Shown here piece by piece: positions 22,337 through 35,400 of a DNA stretch of 64,000 nucleotides (its first letter is position 1; each line of letters starts with the position of its first letter). The stretch covers positions 1,653,501 to 1,717,500 of the forward strand of contig OW051470.1 in NCBI GenBank assembly GCA_932521025.1. Reading direction: 5' to 3'. The translations under genes and the position numbers were made by a program. The DNA comes from Oscheius onirici. Its lineage: Eukaryota; Nematoda; Chromadorea; Rhabditida; Rhabditidae. The notes below the pieces were generated by a model that saw nothing but the letters and a program-made list of their open reading frames with translations, was not told the DNA's origin and did no database searches.

Positions 22337-23263
22337 ATTAGGGCTCGTTAAAAGTCTTTGCAATTAGTTCTACAGCTACCCTTCAAACTGATCGGATCAG
22401 TCCGGGATTGTTCCTGGGGGTAATCGACCTCGAAAAAAAATATTGAGAGCTTTTGGGACAGTTTGGATTTTGGGATCAAGGGTTACGGTAGCTTTTAAAA
22501 ACGGCCAAAAAACGTATTTTCGCGATAACTTTTTGGTGTTAGGAGATACAAAAAAATGGTCAACTACAAAAAAATTTGGCTCATCGAGACGCATCTTTCT
22601 TTTTTTGAAAAACGTATTTTACTATTTCGCGCAAAAAGTTATTCGACTTTCAAGTTTTCGCATTTTTAAGGTAGTGGGTTTGTGAAATTTCACGCTGGAA
22701 CTAGGGAGCGATTTTGAATCCAAAATTTGCACCATGTACTCCCCCTCATGGTGATTTTTTTGAGCTCGAATTTGATTTTTTGAGAAAACCAGCGATCCAA
22801 TCGAGCTGATATTTTACAGGGGTGATATTTAGCCCCGTAAAATGCTACTGTTAAAAAAACAAAAAGATTTCCTCTCGGCGGACTCGAACCCGGGTCGTTC
22901 CGGCTTGAAATTTCACAAACCCACTACCTTAAAAATGCGAAAACTTGAAAGTCGAATAACTTTTTGCGCGAAATAGTAAAATACGTTTTTCAAAAAAAGA
23001 AAGATGCGTCTCGATGAGCCGAATTTTTTTGTAGTTGACCATTTTTTTGTATCTCCTAACACCAAAAAGTTATCGCGAAAATACGTTTTTTGGTCGTTTT
23101 TAAAAGCTACCGTAACCCTTGATCCCAAAATCCAAACTGTCCCAAAAGCTCTCAATATTTTTTTTTTCGAGGTCGATTACCCCCAGGAACAATCCCGGAC
23201 TGATCCGATCAGTTTGAAGGGTAGCTGTAGAACTAATTGCAAAGACTTTTGACGAGCCCTAAT
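22337..23263. mobile_element. 927-bp inverted-repeat element with about 356-bp near-identical arms
   Basis: Left arm 22337-22692 and right arm 22906-23263 are reverse complements with only a few differences (for example ACGGCC versus ACGACC). Both arms contain the same 80-codon open frame, which is probably fortuitous. The 213-bp centre contains, on the minus strand, a perfect B-box-like GGTTCGAGTCC followed by a T-run. Almost no divergence implies a recent insertion or conversion between the arms. It lies upstream of unc-32. The superfamily is not identified. Confidence 0.85.
22870..22915 (-). other. tRNA 3'-half-like sequence inside the palindrome
   Basis: On the minus strand, CCCGGGTTCGAGTCCGCCG is followed by AAATCTTTTTG: a T-arm/B-box pattern with a pol III-type terminator. 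No A box was found upstream, so it is a fragment, not a tRNA gene. Confidence 0.45.
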
Positions 23264-23983
23264 ATTACTCGGTAATCAAACTTTTCAAAAGATAGTGATT
23301 TCTTAAAAGTTTTTGTCTCAAAAAAGGCCGAAATTTCTAAGCACTTAAAAAAAAGAAATCGAGAATAGATAGAGCCAGAAAGGTAGTATTTACTCGCAAA
23401 ATCGAAGGCTCCGGGAGCCCTGGTCGATAGCGTATTGGCCTGACGGCGCGTGCGCCTCCCCTCGCCCAATAGGGGAAAGAAAGCCTCGCTACCGCTAAAC
23501 AAATAGATAAAAAGGCGAGAAAGAGGAAAAATCTATTGGGAAAAGGTGTAAAAATTGAGCTGGATCAGATGAAAAGTGTGCTCCTCACGTGACTCTTCTT
23601 CAAACAAAATGATCGCTTTTCTCACCCCGTTAAAATGTCGAAATCGATATTTGTTTTGTGATAAGATTGAGATTAGTGATCGCGTAGTTTGTTATTGGGA
23701 GACTGCTATCATATAAACAGTTTGGAAGAGAAATGTGATCTGGGGAAGAGAAGAGACACGAGACAGAGAGAGACTCAAGAAATGGACCTGGGAAAGAATA
23801 CAGGAGAGAAGAATACTTTGACCGTTCCGAAGCTCTGTTATAAATAGAGGAACCGTTCAGAATCCCTGCTGTGAAAAGAGAGGATCGCTATGAACCTTTT
23901 GAAGAACGAAGAATCTAGAGTCTTTGGACTTTGACCGAAAGATGGAGACGATGCGTGAAACACTCTTAAGAGCTGTCTAAAAG

Positions 23984-24146
23984 TCTCGCCAAAATGACCT
24001 TCAAATTTTGGTTCGCCAAAACTATTTTTTTCACTTTTTACGGTTTTTTTACCAGTTTTTCTGTATCGAGGGTTGTATGAGCCAGAAAATATTGAAAAAT
24101 AGTTTTGGCGCGCCGAACCATAATTTGAGGGTCATTTTGGGCGAGA
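23984..24146. mobile_element. 163-bp palindromic MITE
   Basis: The arms TCTCGCCAAAATGACC and GGTCATTTTGGGCGAGA, continuing through GTTCGCCAAAACTATTTTT and its complement, bound a short centre. There is no coding capacity. The surrounding 23264-25610 and 25974-26790 show no gene I can support. Confidence 0.75.
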
Positions 24147-25610
24147 TCTATCTCTTACTTTTTTTTCAGAAAAGGCTAAAAATTCTTGGCGAGAGCTTGA
24201 GAGCAAAAATTGAACACAGACGTGAAACCAGACAGAACCCGAAGAGTGTGTCATTGAAATCTGATTCAGAACTTTTGCGAATAAAGAGTTTTAATTGAAC
24301 GAAACAGTGGAGAACTCGACCATCTAATAAAGTTCAGCAAAGAAAATAGCTAGAGTAGCTTTTATAAAAATCACCCGGAACCAGTTGCCGACCCAGAGAG
24401 AAAATGAAGTGTCGCAAACTAGCCGCGTCTAAAGAAACCAGTCCAGATTGAAGTTTTTTCCTAGACAATGCGGTTAAAAATAGTTCCAGCCAAAAAAATA
24501 GATGTACAGTAATGACCAAGTCACCGTTTTTAGACAAAAATAAATTGGAATCATGGTCTGACTGAAGCCGCATGTTTGTCAAAGAAGACGCGTCCAAAAA
24601 CTAACTTTTCTGCCTTGCAGAGTCATTTTCTTGAAAAATGATCTTCTAGAAAGTTGTTCATCTTAAAATTTCCTACAAGAAGGTCTACACAACTTTTCTA
24701 CTAAATTTCCAGAAGACTACAAGAAAACGGAAAACTAGAAAAATAACAATCGACGTGGCGCGGAGGGGGCAGAATAGTAATAACAGAGGGGTCAGTCTCT
24801 TGTTTTGAAGCTATCTTATCGATATTTTCAGAATTTTTGCTTTTTCGAGTTAGTTAAGAGTAAAACAGTGAGACCTTTTGGTATAAACTATAATTTCAAG
24901 AGACTGAAATTTGGAGAAAGTTTTTGAAGGAATTCTAGGTCCAGACTCGTTTTTTACAAGCACACGATAAAAAAAACTTTTAAAAAATAAGCTTAAGGCT
25001 TTAAACTGTGAAGAAGTGTCTGAATTAGTCACTTTAATTGCTGGAATCGACGTCACTTCGGAAATGGCCAGCTGGGAGACTTTAAAGGACTGCCGCGTCG
25101 TGGCGGAACCTATTATTTGAGTTGGAGATGGCTGATCTGAAATTGGGGAAGGCTCTGCCCCCTGGACGTTCTTTTCTGTTTTTTTTTGGTAAAAGGTGAT
25201 CGCCGCCCTGGCGCCTGCGGCGCTCAGAAGTGCGAAGAATGTTGTCCAAGTATTAGATTTCTCGTTCCCACTCTAAGTTCAAAACTAACTATCTAATCCT
25301 AAGAAAAGCTAACTTGTCCTGACTTGTTCGTGGCCTCGGACAAACAAACAAATATACAGAGTCTACCACAGACATCATTGCGCTTTAGTAGTAGAGAGAT
25401 GGGAATCTTTTGATTTGCGCGCTCTTTTTACATCTTTTGAAATCGGTTTTTCTTTGAACGTTCCCATCACAATAGACTGATACGTTTTTGTCTTAACTCC
25501 CTGTCACTCCATCTCTAACTCACGTTGACCTCTTTCTGCGATGTTTACGGTAATCAGCAACTTTCATATGTGCATGCTCGCCGAAAAGGAGAGACCGTGT
25601 CTTTCACAGT

Positions 25611-25973
25611 TTATTGCTCATAGCTTATGATTCCCATGGGGTCTTTGTCGGCTAGACTAAAGACTTCTATGAGATGGTCAGTATACAGCGATCCGCGTGT
25701 TATGACTCCACTCCTTTTCGAAAGACCTGATGAACGGTCAGATCTTGTTTTGCCTCTGTCAATTCTTTTATACTGCTCCCTCCTTTTTTTGTCATAGGCC
25801 GAGTTGCGCAACATCCTAAGAGATTCCTGCATAACAGCCGCTGACCATTTGTCATAGTTGCGTCGACTGTCTGGCCACAATTTGGCAGCCTCTCTTGGTT
25901 TCATGACCCCGTACTCTTTACGTAGGCCACATGGGTGCCTGGTAGCGTAAGCCCTGGACCGGCTAAAGTTCAT
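25611..25973 (-). other. Unclassified repeated ORF, copy B
   Basis: A 120-codon minus-strand frame with ATG. Its end (SKRSGVITRGSLYTDHLIEV, FSLADKDPMG) matches the frame at 13078-13375, and the shared part is conserved at protein level. The N-terminal part is basic (YDKKRREQYKRIDRGKTRSD). The family is not recognised; it is possibly part of a mobile element or a multicopy gene. Confidence 0.45.
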
Positions 25974-26799
25974 CAGATCCTTTAGTCAACAGATTTCTCA
26001 TCGCAGATCGCCTCATGCGTGGTCCCTTATCGATTTTAACACGTCCTCGCTATCAATCGGCCTATCAGCCAAAGCCAAAAGCGGCCTATCTGGTCATCAA
26101 AATTCTAGCTTTTCCCCCGTTCAGAGCACCACTTTTTCCGGAATGAAAGCGGCTTGTAAAATGAGGCAGCCATCATTCTCATTTCCGCATCGTCTCCAAC
26201 CTATCTTTTCTCTTCTTTCCACCTTACTCTTCTCCATCCTTCACCAGTTATAGTTTTCCTCCCTCTCACTCCTAGCCTTCTATTTCCTTCTCTCTTCATC
26301 CCTTTTATCTATTCCTGACTCTTTCTGTCAGAATGACAAGTCTCCTCCTGACTTTGTGGTTTTGACAGTCTGTTTACTACTCTGATCTTTTGCTCTCATC
26401 GAGAGATTTTTATGACCCTGTCACTCTCTTACCTGTTTTCAAGCCAGTCTCTAAGCATTTTCTTTTCTTCCTTAGTTATTGCCTCTAAAATTTCACAACC
26501 TCGTCCTGTCTTTTTTGATTCCTGAATATTCTAAAGAGTCTGGGTATCGCATCCCCATATCTAGTCTTCGGACTGTTCATTTCACCCCTCCCCAGTCTCT
26601 TTTCATACCCTCACTCTTTGGTAACCAGTTTATTCTGACTCTACTGTTCTAAAAGAGTTCAGGTCTAATTGAAAGTCAAGGAACCATACCTGAGCCTCTT
26701 GTCATCCAGTCCCCTTCTATCCATTCAAACTCACTCTCCAGTCTCTCTTTCTCAACTCTTCCACTCCTCCACCTCTTTCGAAACAGACATTTTTTCAGA

Positions 26800-29700
26800 A
26801 TGAGCTTTAACAGCCAGGGATTCGGTGGTCAGCGCGAGTTTACTAACAGTGGCGGAAACTTTGGAGGAAACAATTCCCGCCCGGGATTCGGTGGCAACCA
26901 GGGAGGAGGAGGCAACAGTTTCCAGAACAATCAGAGGGACGGAGGCTTCGATGACAGGTCAGTCTTTTGCTTTTTTTTGTTTTCTGGGCTCTTTAAAAAC
27001 CGATTCAAGAACACGAGTCTTTTTAGACGGTACAGGAACCGTGGGGATAGTAACCGCGACAGTGGAGGCGGCTTTCAGCAGTCGGATAATAGAAATCATG
27101 GTGGCTATGATAGTCGGTGGGTCTAGAATACCGTGGTCCGTCGGTATAATTGTGTCCTGTAACTTACAGTCCTTTAAACCACAAAAGTTTGACACGAATG
27201 ACAATGTTTAAATGACCGTAACTTCCGGAAACTTCTAAAGTTTGTTATGCATGGAAGTTTCCAGAGCAGTCCTTTAAAACAATTCGCTGTTTTGGTTCTA
27301 AATTGGTTGTCTTAATATCTACTACCTAGCACTGCAATTAAAGTCCCGTAACGGATCACATTAAAGGACTTTCCAGGAATGTTTTCACTCTTAACAAACT
27401 GCACTCACTATCACCTCTCCTCTGTTCCTAGCTCCTAATCAAAATATGTCCGTTTCCCTGGGATTACCTGTCCATTTTCTAAGATTTCATCTACTTTTCA
27501 CTTTAGCAAACAAAAATTTCAGAAGCCAAGGTGGTCGACCGGGATTTGGGAACGATCAGCGCCGTGGACAGAGGCCCAGCTTCGGTAAGATTTCACAAGA
27601 CAATTTTTTTCTATTCGATAATTTACAGATCGCAACGAACGAGAGCGCTCTCCTCCACGTCAGAACCAGAACAACCAGTTTGGAGGAAACCGTCAGGAGT
27701 ATGGAAAAGGAGGCTTTGGTTATAACCAGGGCGGCTATAATGACCGCGGCGGTCAGGATCGCCAGTTTGACAACAGGGCCAGCCAGGAGCGTCAGAACTA
27801 CCAGAGCAACGACGGCGAAGCTTTCCGTGGCGACTCCGACAATAATCGTGGAGGATTTGCTCCTCGTGGTGGATCACGTCTCGGATTTGGACCGAATCAG
27901 GGAGAAGGCCGTACCAGCTTCAGTGACCGTTCGAATGATCGTGGAGGACAGAAAGTGAGTTTTTTTTTTGTACAAGTTGAGCTACGCACCCTTCGGGGCT
28001 AAGTGAATTAGTTTTGTCCGTATAAAAAATATCAGCTTGCTATCTGATCCCTCTCCAGGTCAATTATTACAAATTGCTCCATTTTGACTGCCAATTAAAG
28101 CTTCCGACAGACAGAGAGCAATTTAAAGTGGATTTTTAGAGTCTAATTGAGTAGATAACAGTCAGGATAGTGAGTACGACAGAGTGAAATGATCAAGACT
28201 TTTCAGAACGAACAGTCCTTCAACAAAGGCGGCAATTCCGGTGACTTTCGTTCTGATCGCGGTAGCGGAGATCGTGGCGGCTTCTCGAACAATCGTGGAG
28301 ATTTCCAGTCCGGAAACCGTGATGCCCCGAATCAAGGACGTGGCACATTCAGCAACAACGACAGTCAAAACAGGGTATGCGATACAACAATCATGTTTAT
28401 TCGTACCGATTTTCAGTCGTTCGACAATCAGAATCAGGGCCAGAGATCAACATTCGGAGGGCAGAACCAGAACTCTTCCAGCTTCGGAGGCCAGAATTCC
28501 GGCAGTCGCTTTGGAGATCAGAGCTCCAATACGAGAAGCTTTTCCAGTAACCAAGGAAGTCAGAATTCCTTCAGTGGAAACCAGAGAACATTTGAGAATA
28601 GAGGAAATTCTAGACCCGGTTTTGGAGGAACCCCGACCACCTTTGGTAACAACCAAGGAAGTCAGAACTCTGGCACTACTTTTGGAGGAAATCAAGGCGG
28701 CTTCGGACAGAAGAACACCTTTGCTGACGGAGGCGTCAACAAGTCTGGAGGAGACAGTGGATCGACCTTCGGAAACGGTGGATCGGCATTCGCCAACGGT
28801 GGCTTCAACTCTGGCGGAGGCGGCTCTAGTTTCGCAAATGGAGGCGGAAGCTTCAATCAGAGAGGCGGAGGAAGCGGCGGCGGCTTCCCTGGTCGCGGTC
28901 GAGGTGGCGGAGATCACGGAGGACGTGGAGGTGGACGCGATGGTCGCTCTTTTGCCAATGACGAAGATGCCTTTGCTAACCAGAGCAGTTCTTTCGACGC
29001 TCCGTCTCGTGATGATGGTGAAAAAAGTAATGACTTTAGCGGCGGAGCTTCATTTGCCAATGGCGACGGTGGCATGGAATTCAGACGCGGAGGCAATAGA
29101 TTTGTGCGTTGACCATTCCTCTTTACTGATCAGTCCAATTTCAGCCCGAGGGCACAGAGGGTGAGAGAGCTCCCATGGGCTGGGTACCCGAGGAGAGGAC
29201 TGAGGAAGAGCTCTATCGCGAAAATGAGGACAAGGAGTCCATGTTCAGTGCCGCTGACCACGACAAAGTGGAGGTCAAGGGACATAACTATGTGGACAAT
29301 CGCTTCACTAGCTGGGAAAACTCGGGCCTTGACGACAGACTCATTGACATTTTGATAAGCAAGAACAAGTGGCCTTTGCCGTATCCGATCCAAGCTGCTA
29401 CCATTCCGGCCATTTTGAAAGGTTACGACATTACCGCCAAGGCTGAGACTGGATCCGGAAAGACGGGAGCATTCGCTATTCCTATCGTCGACTGGGTGGG
29501 TTGGAATTTCTGTCTCTTTGTCTCTCTATCCAGGCATGGCAAACCTGGCCGGCCAGGTTGGTTTTTGCGGCGTGCTAAAAAAATTCATTTCGCATTTTTT
29601 TTCTGAGTTTTTTTTTGTTTCCAAATGCGTCCCCCGATTAGATTTAGTTTTCTCATCAGAAAAATTGGAAGAAAATCAAAAACTGACGACAAAAATAGAA

Positions 29701-32127
29701 GAAAATGCGGATTTTTGACGAAATTCGGTAAAAATGGCAGTTTTCTTCGCTTTTCATTGTCAGTTTTCGATTTTCTTTCAGTTTTTTTTTCTGATGGCAA
29801 AACTAAATCTAATCGGGGGACGTATTTGGAAACAAAAAAAAATCAGAAAAAAATGCGAAATGAATTTTTTTTAGCCCGCCGCAAAATCCAACCTGGCCGA
29901 CCTGGCTGGCCAGGTTTGCCAACCCTGCTCTATCCCTCTGTTTTTATACTCATATTACAATTTCCAGATAATCAAAAACCGCGATCAGGGCCCGAAGCGC
30001 TTCTGTCACCCTCTGGCTGTCGCCCTCGAGCCTACCCGTGAACTGGCCCATCAGACCTACGACGAATTTAGGAAGATTGCCGCCGGAACGGGAGTCAAAG
30101 TTGTCCTGAACTACGGTCAGATTAGTACTGGACAAATTCTCCGTGAGCTCAAAGGCGTCGACGTCTACGTCGGAACGATCGGACGACTGATGGACTTCCA
30201 GCAAAAGGGTCACGTCGATCTTCGTGCCATGAAGTTCCTTGTTCTGGACGAGGCCGATCAGATGCTGAGGCCTAGTGATATGGGTCAACTGGACAACATC
30301 ATGCAGCATCCATACTTCTGTGAGGGCAAAGAAAACTGTCAGACTTTGTTCTTCTCGGCTACCATGAACAAAGCTGCCTCGGACCTCGCTGAGAGAATGA
30401 TGCGCCCAAAGTGAGACTAATTTTTTGTCACAGATTTACAATATTTTTTTAGTAAGACCGTCGAAATCGTCAACAAAGGATCCAGGGCCAACAAACATGT
30501 GAAACAGATCTACTGTAGGACTCTCAGTCAAGCGGACAAACATCAAGAACTGGAGAAAATTTTCGCTCAGGACAAGAGTGACGGAAATGGTGAGAAAGAC
30601 AGAGAAATTGTTTTTACCCAATGTTTTTTCAGCCGTCAAGACTCTCATCTTTGTCGCCACCAAGAAGATGGCTAACATGTTCTCCATGAGTATGCCGGAG
30701 GGCGTGGAATCAATGTCCATCCATGGTGACCATGCTCAAGACAAGCGCACCGACACCATCAGAGCCTTCAGAGAAGGAAGATGCACTGTCCTCGTCGGAA
30801 CTGACGTTTGTGCTCGAGGACTCGATATTCCGAAGCTCGATCGCGTCATCGTTTACGATACGCCGAACAAGAAGAGAGGTAATGTCGAGGAGATGCTCAA
30901 TGAGATTGCTCACAGGATTGGAAGAACGGGAAGACAAAAATCCGGAACGGCCATCATCTTCTGCGACAACACCATCGATCAAGATACTGCCAAGGGATTC
31001 GTCCAGTTCGCGACGGAGGCTTTTCAAGAAGTCCCACAGTTCCTGCAGGATGTTGCGGAAGGAAAGTCGTCCGGAGCCTTTGGAGGCGGATTTGGTTTTT
31101 CTGAAGGATTCGGACAGTCTGCTGGAGGTAGCGGCTTCGGTTCTGGAGGATTTGGCTTTGGATCAGGCGGTGGCTTTGGATCCAGCGGTGGAGATGGCTT
31201 TGGCTTCGGATCCGGCAAGGACGATGACAAGAAGGGAGCTGGAAGTGGCTTTGGCAGCAACGGATTTGGCAACTCGGGCTTCGGATTTGGAGCTGGAAAA
31301 GATGGCGAAAAGAAAGAGGAGACTGGAGGTGGTTTCGGCTCCTCATCATTCGGAACCTCAGGATTCGGAAATTACCCCTTTGAAAATTCCGGATTCGGAG
31401 CCGGAAAGGAAGCCGAAAAAAAAGAAGAATCCTCTGGAAGTACATTCGGGTCCTCTAGCTTTGGATCGGGATTCGGGGCTGGAAAGGATGAGGACAAAAA
31501 AGAAGAAACTTCTACCTTCGGTCAGAACTCTGGCTTTGAGAAGACTGGATCAGAAGGTAAGAGTTAGGATAAAATTTAATTAATGCTCATTTTTCAGAGA
31601 CCAAGAAATCTGGCTCCACCTTTGGCTCCCGTGGATTCGGAGGAGAGAATACTGGAACCTTCGGTCAGAACTCGGGCTTCGGCTCCGGATTTGAGAAGAC
31701 TGAATCTGAGGGTAAGGAACATTATCTGGCTTGACTAATTCTGAACATTTTTTTTAGAAAAGGAGAGCAAAGATGACAAACCGAACGAGGATACTGAGCG
31801 CTCGTCCAATACGACTCCCGTTCCCAGCGAACCTGTGCCTGAGAAGAGCAAATTTCCTGTTCCAGAGGAGAACGGAAACTCTGAAATGGAAGAGGTCAAG
31901 AAAGAAGATCCCAAGAAGGAGGAAGAAGGTAACAATCTGTCACTCTTTCACTCTGTCATTCTGTCATTCTGTCACTCTGTCTTTCAGTCACTCGGTCACT
32001 TTGTCGTCCCTCTGTCCCTCTGTCTCTTTTATTAACCCCTAATCTTCCAGGTTTCGGTACCGGCTTCAAGAAAGAAGAAGAAGAATCCGAAGAATCCGAC
32101 GAGAAGAATACCGAGTGCGACTACTAG
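26800..32127 (+). CDS. DEAD-box RNA helicase with RG and FG repeats (RDE-12/GLH/Vasa-like)
   Basis: Thirteen exons: 26800-26957, 27027-27116, 27523-27584, 27629-27954, 28207-28374, 28417-29103, 29145-29495, 29968-30410, 30453-30589, 30633-31556, 31598-31711, 31758-31928, 32051-32127; about 1235 aa. The N-terminal ~490 residues are G/N/Q/R-rich with FGG and RGG repeats. The helicase core shows AETGSGKT (I), PTREL (Ia), DEAD in VLDEADQML (II), SAT (III), [12 protein letters not shown] (V) and HRIGRTGR (VI). The C-terminal third has GFG/FG repeats, then an acidic tail. Proteins of this make-up sit in perinuclear germ granules; C. elegans RDE-12 is an FG-repeat DEAD-box helicase acting in RNAi, and GLH proteins also carry FG repeats but with CCHC knuckles, which I do not see here. 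An acceptor lies one base before the ATG. Intron 7 hosts a foldback element. Exact orthology is unproven. Confidence 0.88.
27973..28135. repeat. Short copy of the 36-kb intron repeat
   Basis: The words CAAGTTGAGCTACGCACCC, CTTCGGGGCTAAGTGAATTA and CAATTAAAGCTTCCGACAGA recur in the same order at 36119-36770, where they are separated by about 500 bp. This is an internally deleted copy in a helicase intron. Confidence 0.7.
29531..29927. mobile_element. Palindromic hAT-like MITE in helicase intron
   Basis: The ends CAGGCATGGCAAACCTGGCC and GGCCAGGTTTGCCAACCCTG carry long internal arms (CCGATTAGATTTAGTTTT and its complement). An 8-bp repeat CTCTATCC flanks both sides (29524-29531 and 29928-29935). 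The family shares its end words and TTTCGCAT/ATGCGAAA inner words with 50466-50884. Confidence 0.8.
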
Positions 32128-32419
32128 ATTTGCTAGACTCGAAAAAGTGCAATTCTCTTTACTTGCCCTCGGGTTTCGATCTCTTTGCCATTCTGTCCCA
32201 GTGTGTGTTCCCAGTGTTACAATAAACATATATCCCAAATAATTGTTCTGAGTCTGATAGGAGAAAATCCAAGGGTATCTGGTGGTCATTCTGAATCCAG
32301 AGGTTCTTCTGAAAATTTCACACCCATAATGTGTCGGCACGTTTGGACCTCTAGTAGCCAGTAGCAATATCACTGACCTTTCTTCTTTGATCTCAACTTG
32401 GATTTTTTAGCCCTCTTCG

Positions 32420-35400
32420 ATGGAAATTCATCGTCTTCCTCTCCAAAACACTCCTTGGCTCGAAATTTTCACCAAATTCGTCCTGCCCGGTCATCCCTTC
32501 ATTCTGGAATCTGACTGGACCCGCGACTGGACTTCGAAGAAGGAATGGGTCAAAGACAGCAAGCCGGATCTGGACTTTCTCCTGAAGAAATACGGTGACT
32601 CATTCTTGCCTTGGGGTTATGAAACCGGTTCAGGAGAGGCAAGAGTTCCAGTTGTGAAGGAGACGGACGGAGAAGTAGTGGAGATGTCCTTCAGAGAGTA
32701 CTGTAACGAGCGGAGTGACCATGGATCTTTGTATCTGAAGGACTGGCACTTCCAGAAAGAGTTAGTGTTTTTTGCCGTAGGCTGCAGGTTCAGTAAAGTT
32801 GTAGCCCTTCTCTACCCTCTTTCACTAACTCTTTCTGTAATTTGATGAGCTGTATAACTCTGCAGAACATTGCCGAGCTTAAAAATGCAGTCAATCACAG
32901 TGAAATATTGCTCCAAAGCCGCGAACTGCTTGAAGCGCAAGACAATTTTGCGCACTCGGTTTTCATGGTGACCAAAGCATTTCCAAGCTTTATAATGTTC
33001 TGCGAAGTTGTAGAACTCGTCAAGCACTACAACTTTGCTGAACATCGTAAATCCAAAAAATGTACACGTGAGCTAAAAAATTGAGGTTTCTTCTCGAAGT
33101 CGCAAAAACTAGGATAGGAACGAAAGTGGCTGCTCTTTTTCGGTTTCTCTGTCCAGCATTATTCATGTCCCTGTCCTTAAAATCTTTCTGACCCTCTCCT
33201 AATTCCTGTCTCTCACCTCTTCCAGATGCGCCGGCTCGTCTGTCTACTCTCCGCCTCCCTTTCTCTCGACCGACTGGCTGAACCATGAGACTTGGACCGA
33301 AGATCCGAACAATCCCGTCAATGGAGACTACAGATTCCTCTACTTTGGACACAAAGGAACCTGGTTCGTTTTTCATTGTTTCAGTTCTAAAAAATTATTA
33401 GGACTGGCTTCCATTCGGACGTGCTCTCGACTCACAGCTGGTCAGCTAACATCTGTGGCAGAAAACTGTGGTATTTGGTGCCGAGAGGAAATGAGACGCT
33501 TTTCAAAGATGGCAAAGACTTTGTGAAGGACATTAGAACCAAGAAGGAGGTCTGGGAAGAAGTAATTTTTATTTTTTTGAACTCAGAAACAGAGAGAGAG
33601 AGGGACAAAAACAACGAAATTTAGGCCGGAGTTGTGACTTTCGTCCAAGAAGCCGGCGAAATTGTCTTCATTCCCTCAAACTTCTACCACCAGGTCCACA
33701 ATCTGGAGACCACCATCTCTCTGAACCACAATTCCATCAATTCTTCCAATATTCAGCTCGTTTGGCAGTTTCTCCGGAACAGAGTCGTGGACATTCGCGA
33801 AGAAATTGGTCATTTGGAGGGAATTTTCAATGAGGAAGAGATGGAAAATCAGATCCAGGTTAGTTTTATTGACTACTGGGCGGGGGAAATAACAGCCGGG
33901 CCGACAAACTCACACCCGTATCTTCTCTTCTCCCTCGGCACATGGGGTCTGAGAGATGGAAACAGCGGTTGGGAGTGATGACTGCACTAAGTGGGAATCT
34001 ACCTGAATGACAGTGATTTGAACACAGTGTATTTTCTCTGACCCAAACTAAATTTTGAATAGATGCAGTCCTAGACTGTTTTTGGAAGCTCTGATAAAAA
34101 AATAGTGGGACAGTTGTTTTTTTTCAGCCCATTATTTTTGTTGGCCTTCATAGTGAAGTGAAAATGCAATCCCCCTACTTTCGAGTAGTTTCTGGTCGAT
34201 CTTCTTGTCCGTACATAACAAAATGTGAACAGACCTGCGCTCAATGTTGACTGACATGCCTTTCCAGTCCGTTTGCCACAGACCGTCCGAAATTATCGAG
34301 CACTGACCTATCTTACCTCATTGACTAGTTCATTTACTGACAAGCAGACAGGGTGCAAACAAGCTTGTCTGATCGTGTTCCAAAGGGAGCTAGCATACAG
34401 CGTTTTCCCTCTCTATCTTCCTCTGTTGCTTTTTGTGAAGAACTTGTTGAAAAATGAAGCTAAAAACACAGAATTGACTAAACCGTCTACGACGGCTTTC
34501 GCCGCCCTGGCGCCTGCGGCGCTCAAACATACAAACCAAAAGCCTAGGTTCTCAAATCCCACTCAACTTGACCTTTGACAAAACCGATCTTCGCCCCACA
34601 AACTCTTTATCACTCCAAGTTCAAAAGTGACTCTAATCCTATCAATTTCGGACTTGTCGCAACCATTTGAGGTCCCGGACAAGCAAACACACATCCAAAC
34701 AGTCCACGACTAAAACATGACTAAAACAAGAACACGAAAAAAACATTTATTTCCCAAAAATATTCATTCATAACATTTTCCTTCATAACAAGTTGCTACT
34801 CAGTGCCTTTTTCCATGCTGTCCTCCGCCATGACTGGGGCTCTTTGTTCTATTCTCATCTCCATGGCTGGGACGATGTCTTCCCTTACCTTCAAGGCTGG
34901 AAGTACGGCGTTTCTCCACTCCAGAAACCCTGTGTCTGCCCTTTCCCTCAAGACTGGACTGGCGACGACCCTGAACTCCAGAGGCTCTGTGTTTGCCTTC
35001 CAGACTAGAGTTACGACGTTTTGCCAAGTTTAGAGCTCTTCAAATATTATAACTTTGCGGAACATCGCAAATTTTTTGAGTGTTGGATCGGGAGCAAAAC
35101 TTACTTTTCTGAAGTTTTCAAGTCTTGTATTTTTAAGTAAAGTTCCCTTGAACAGATTACAACCAGTCGTTCGTTCACAGTTCCAACTTTTCAGCTGATC
35201 CTCAACGCGGATGCCCGTCTCGACTACTCTCGTCTCTCCCAGCTTCTGGATCTCGTCATAAAGGATCGTCTTTCCCGTGACATCACTCCATATTTCTGCC
35301 TCTCTCATCCAGATCCTCGTCTCTGTCAATCCCCGTGTTTCTCCCCTCCCTGTGATTGTTCCACCTCAACCTGTGATCTCTGTCTCTCCCTCCTTCATTC

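Noticed and set aside
22443-23155. Two identical 80-codon frames in opposite orientation
   Set aside because: They lie in the arms of the large palindrome and mirror each other because of the inverted repeat. There are no domain or splice signals.
28241-29164. Long alternative frame over the helicase glycine-rich exons, and similar frames at 30723-31583
   Set aside because: They are shadows of the GGN/FG-repeat coding frame; codon bias and exon junctions support only the helicase frame.
33859-33978. JMJD4 ending at the stop at 33978 without a further exon
   Set aside because: The tail after the GTTAGT donor resembles nothing in the family, while the exon at 35195 is in phase and continues the JMJD4 C-terminus.
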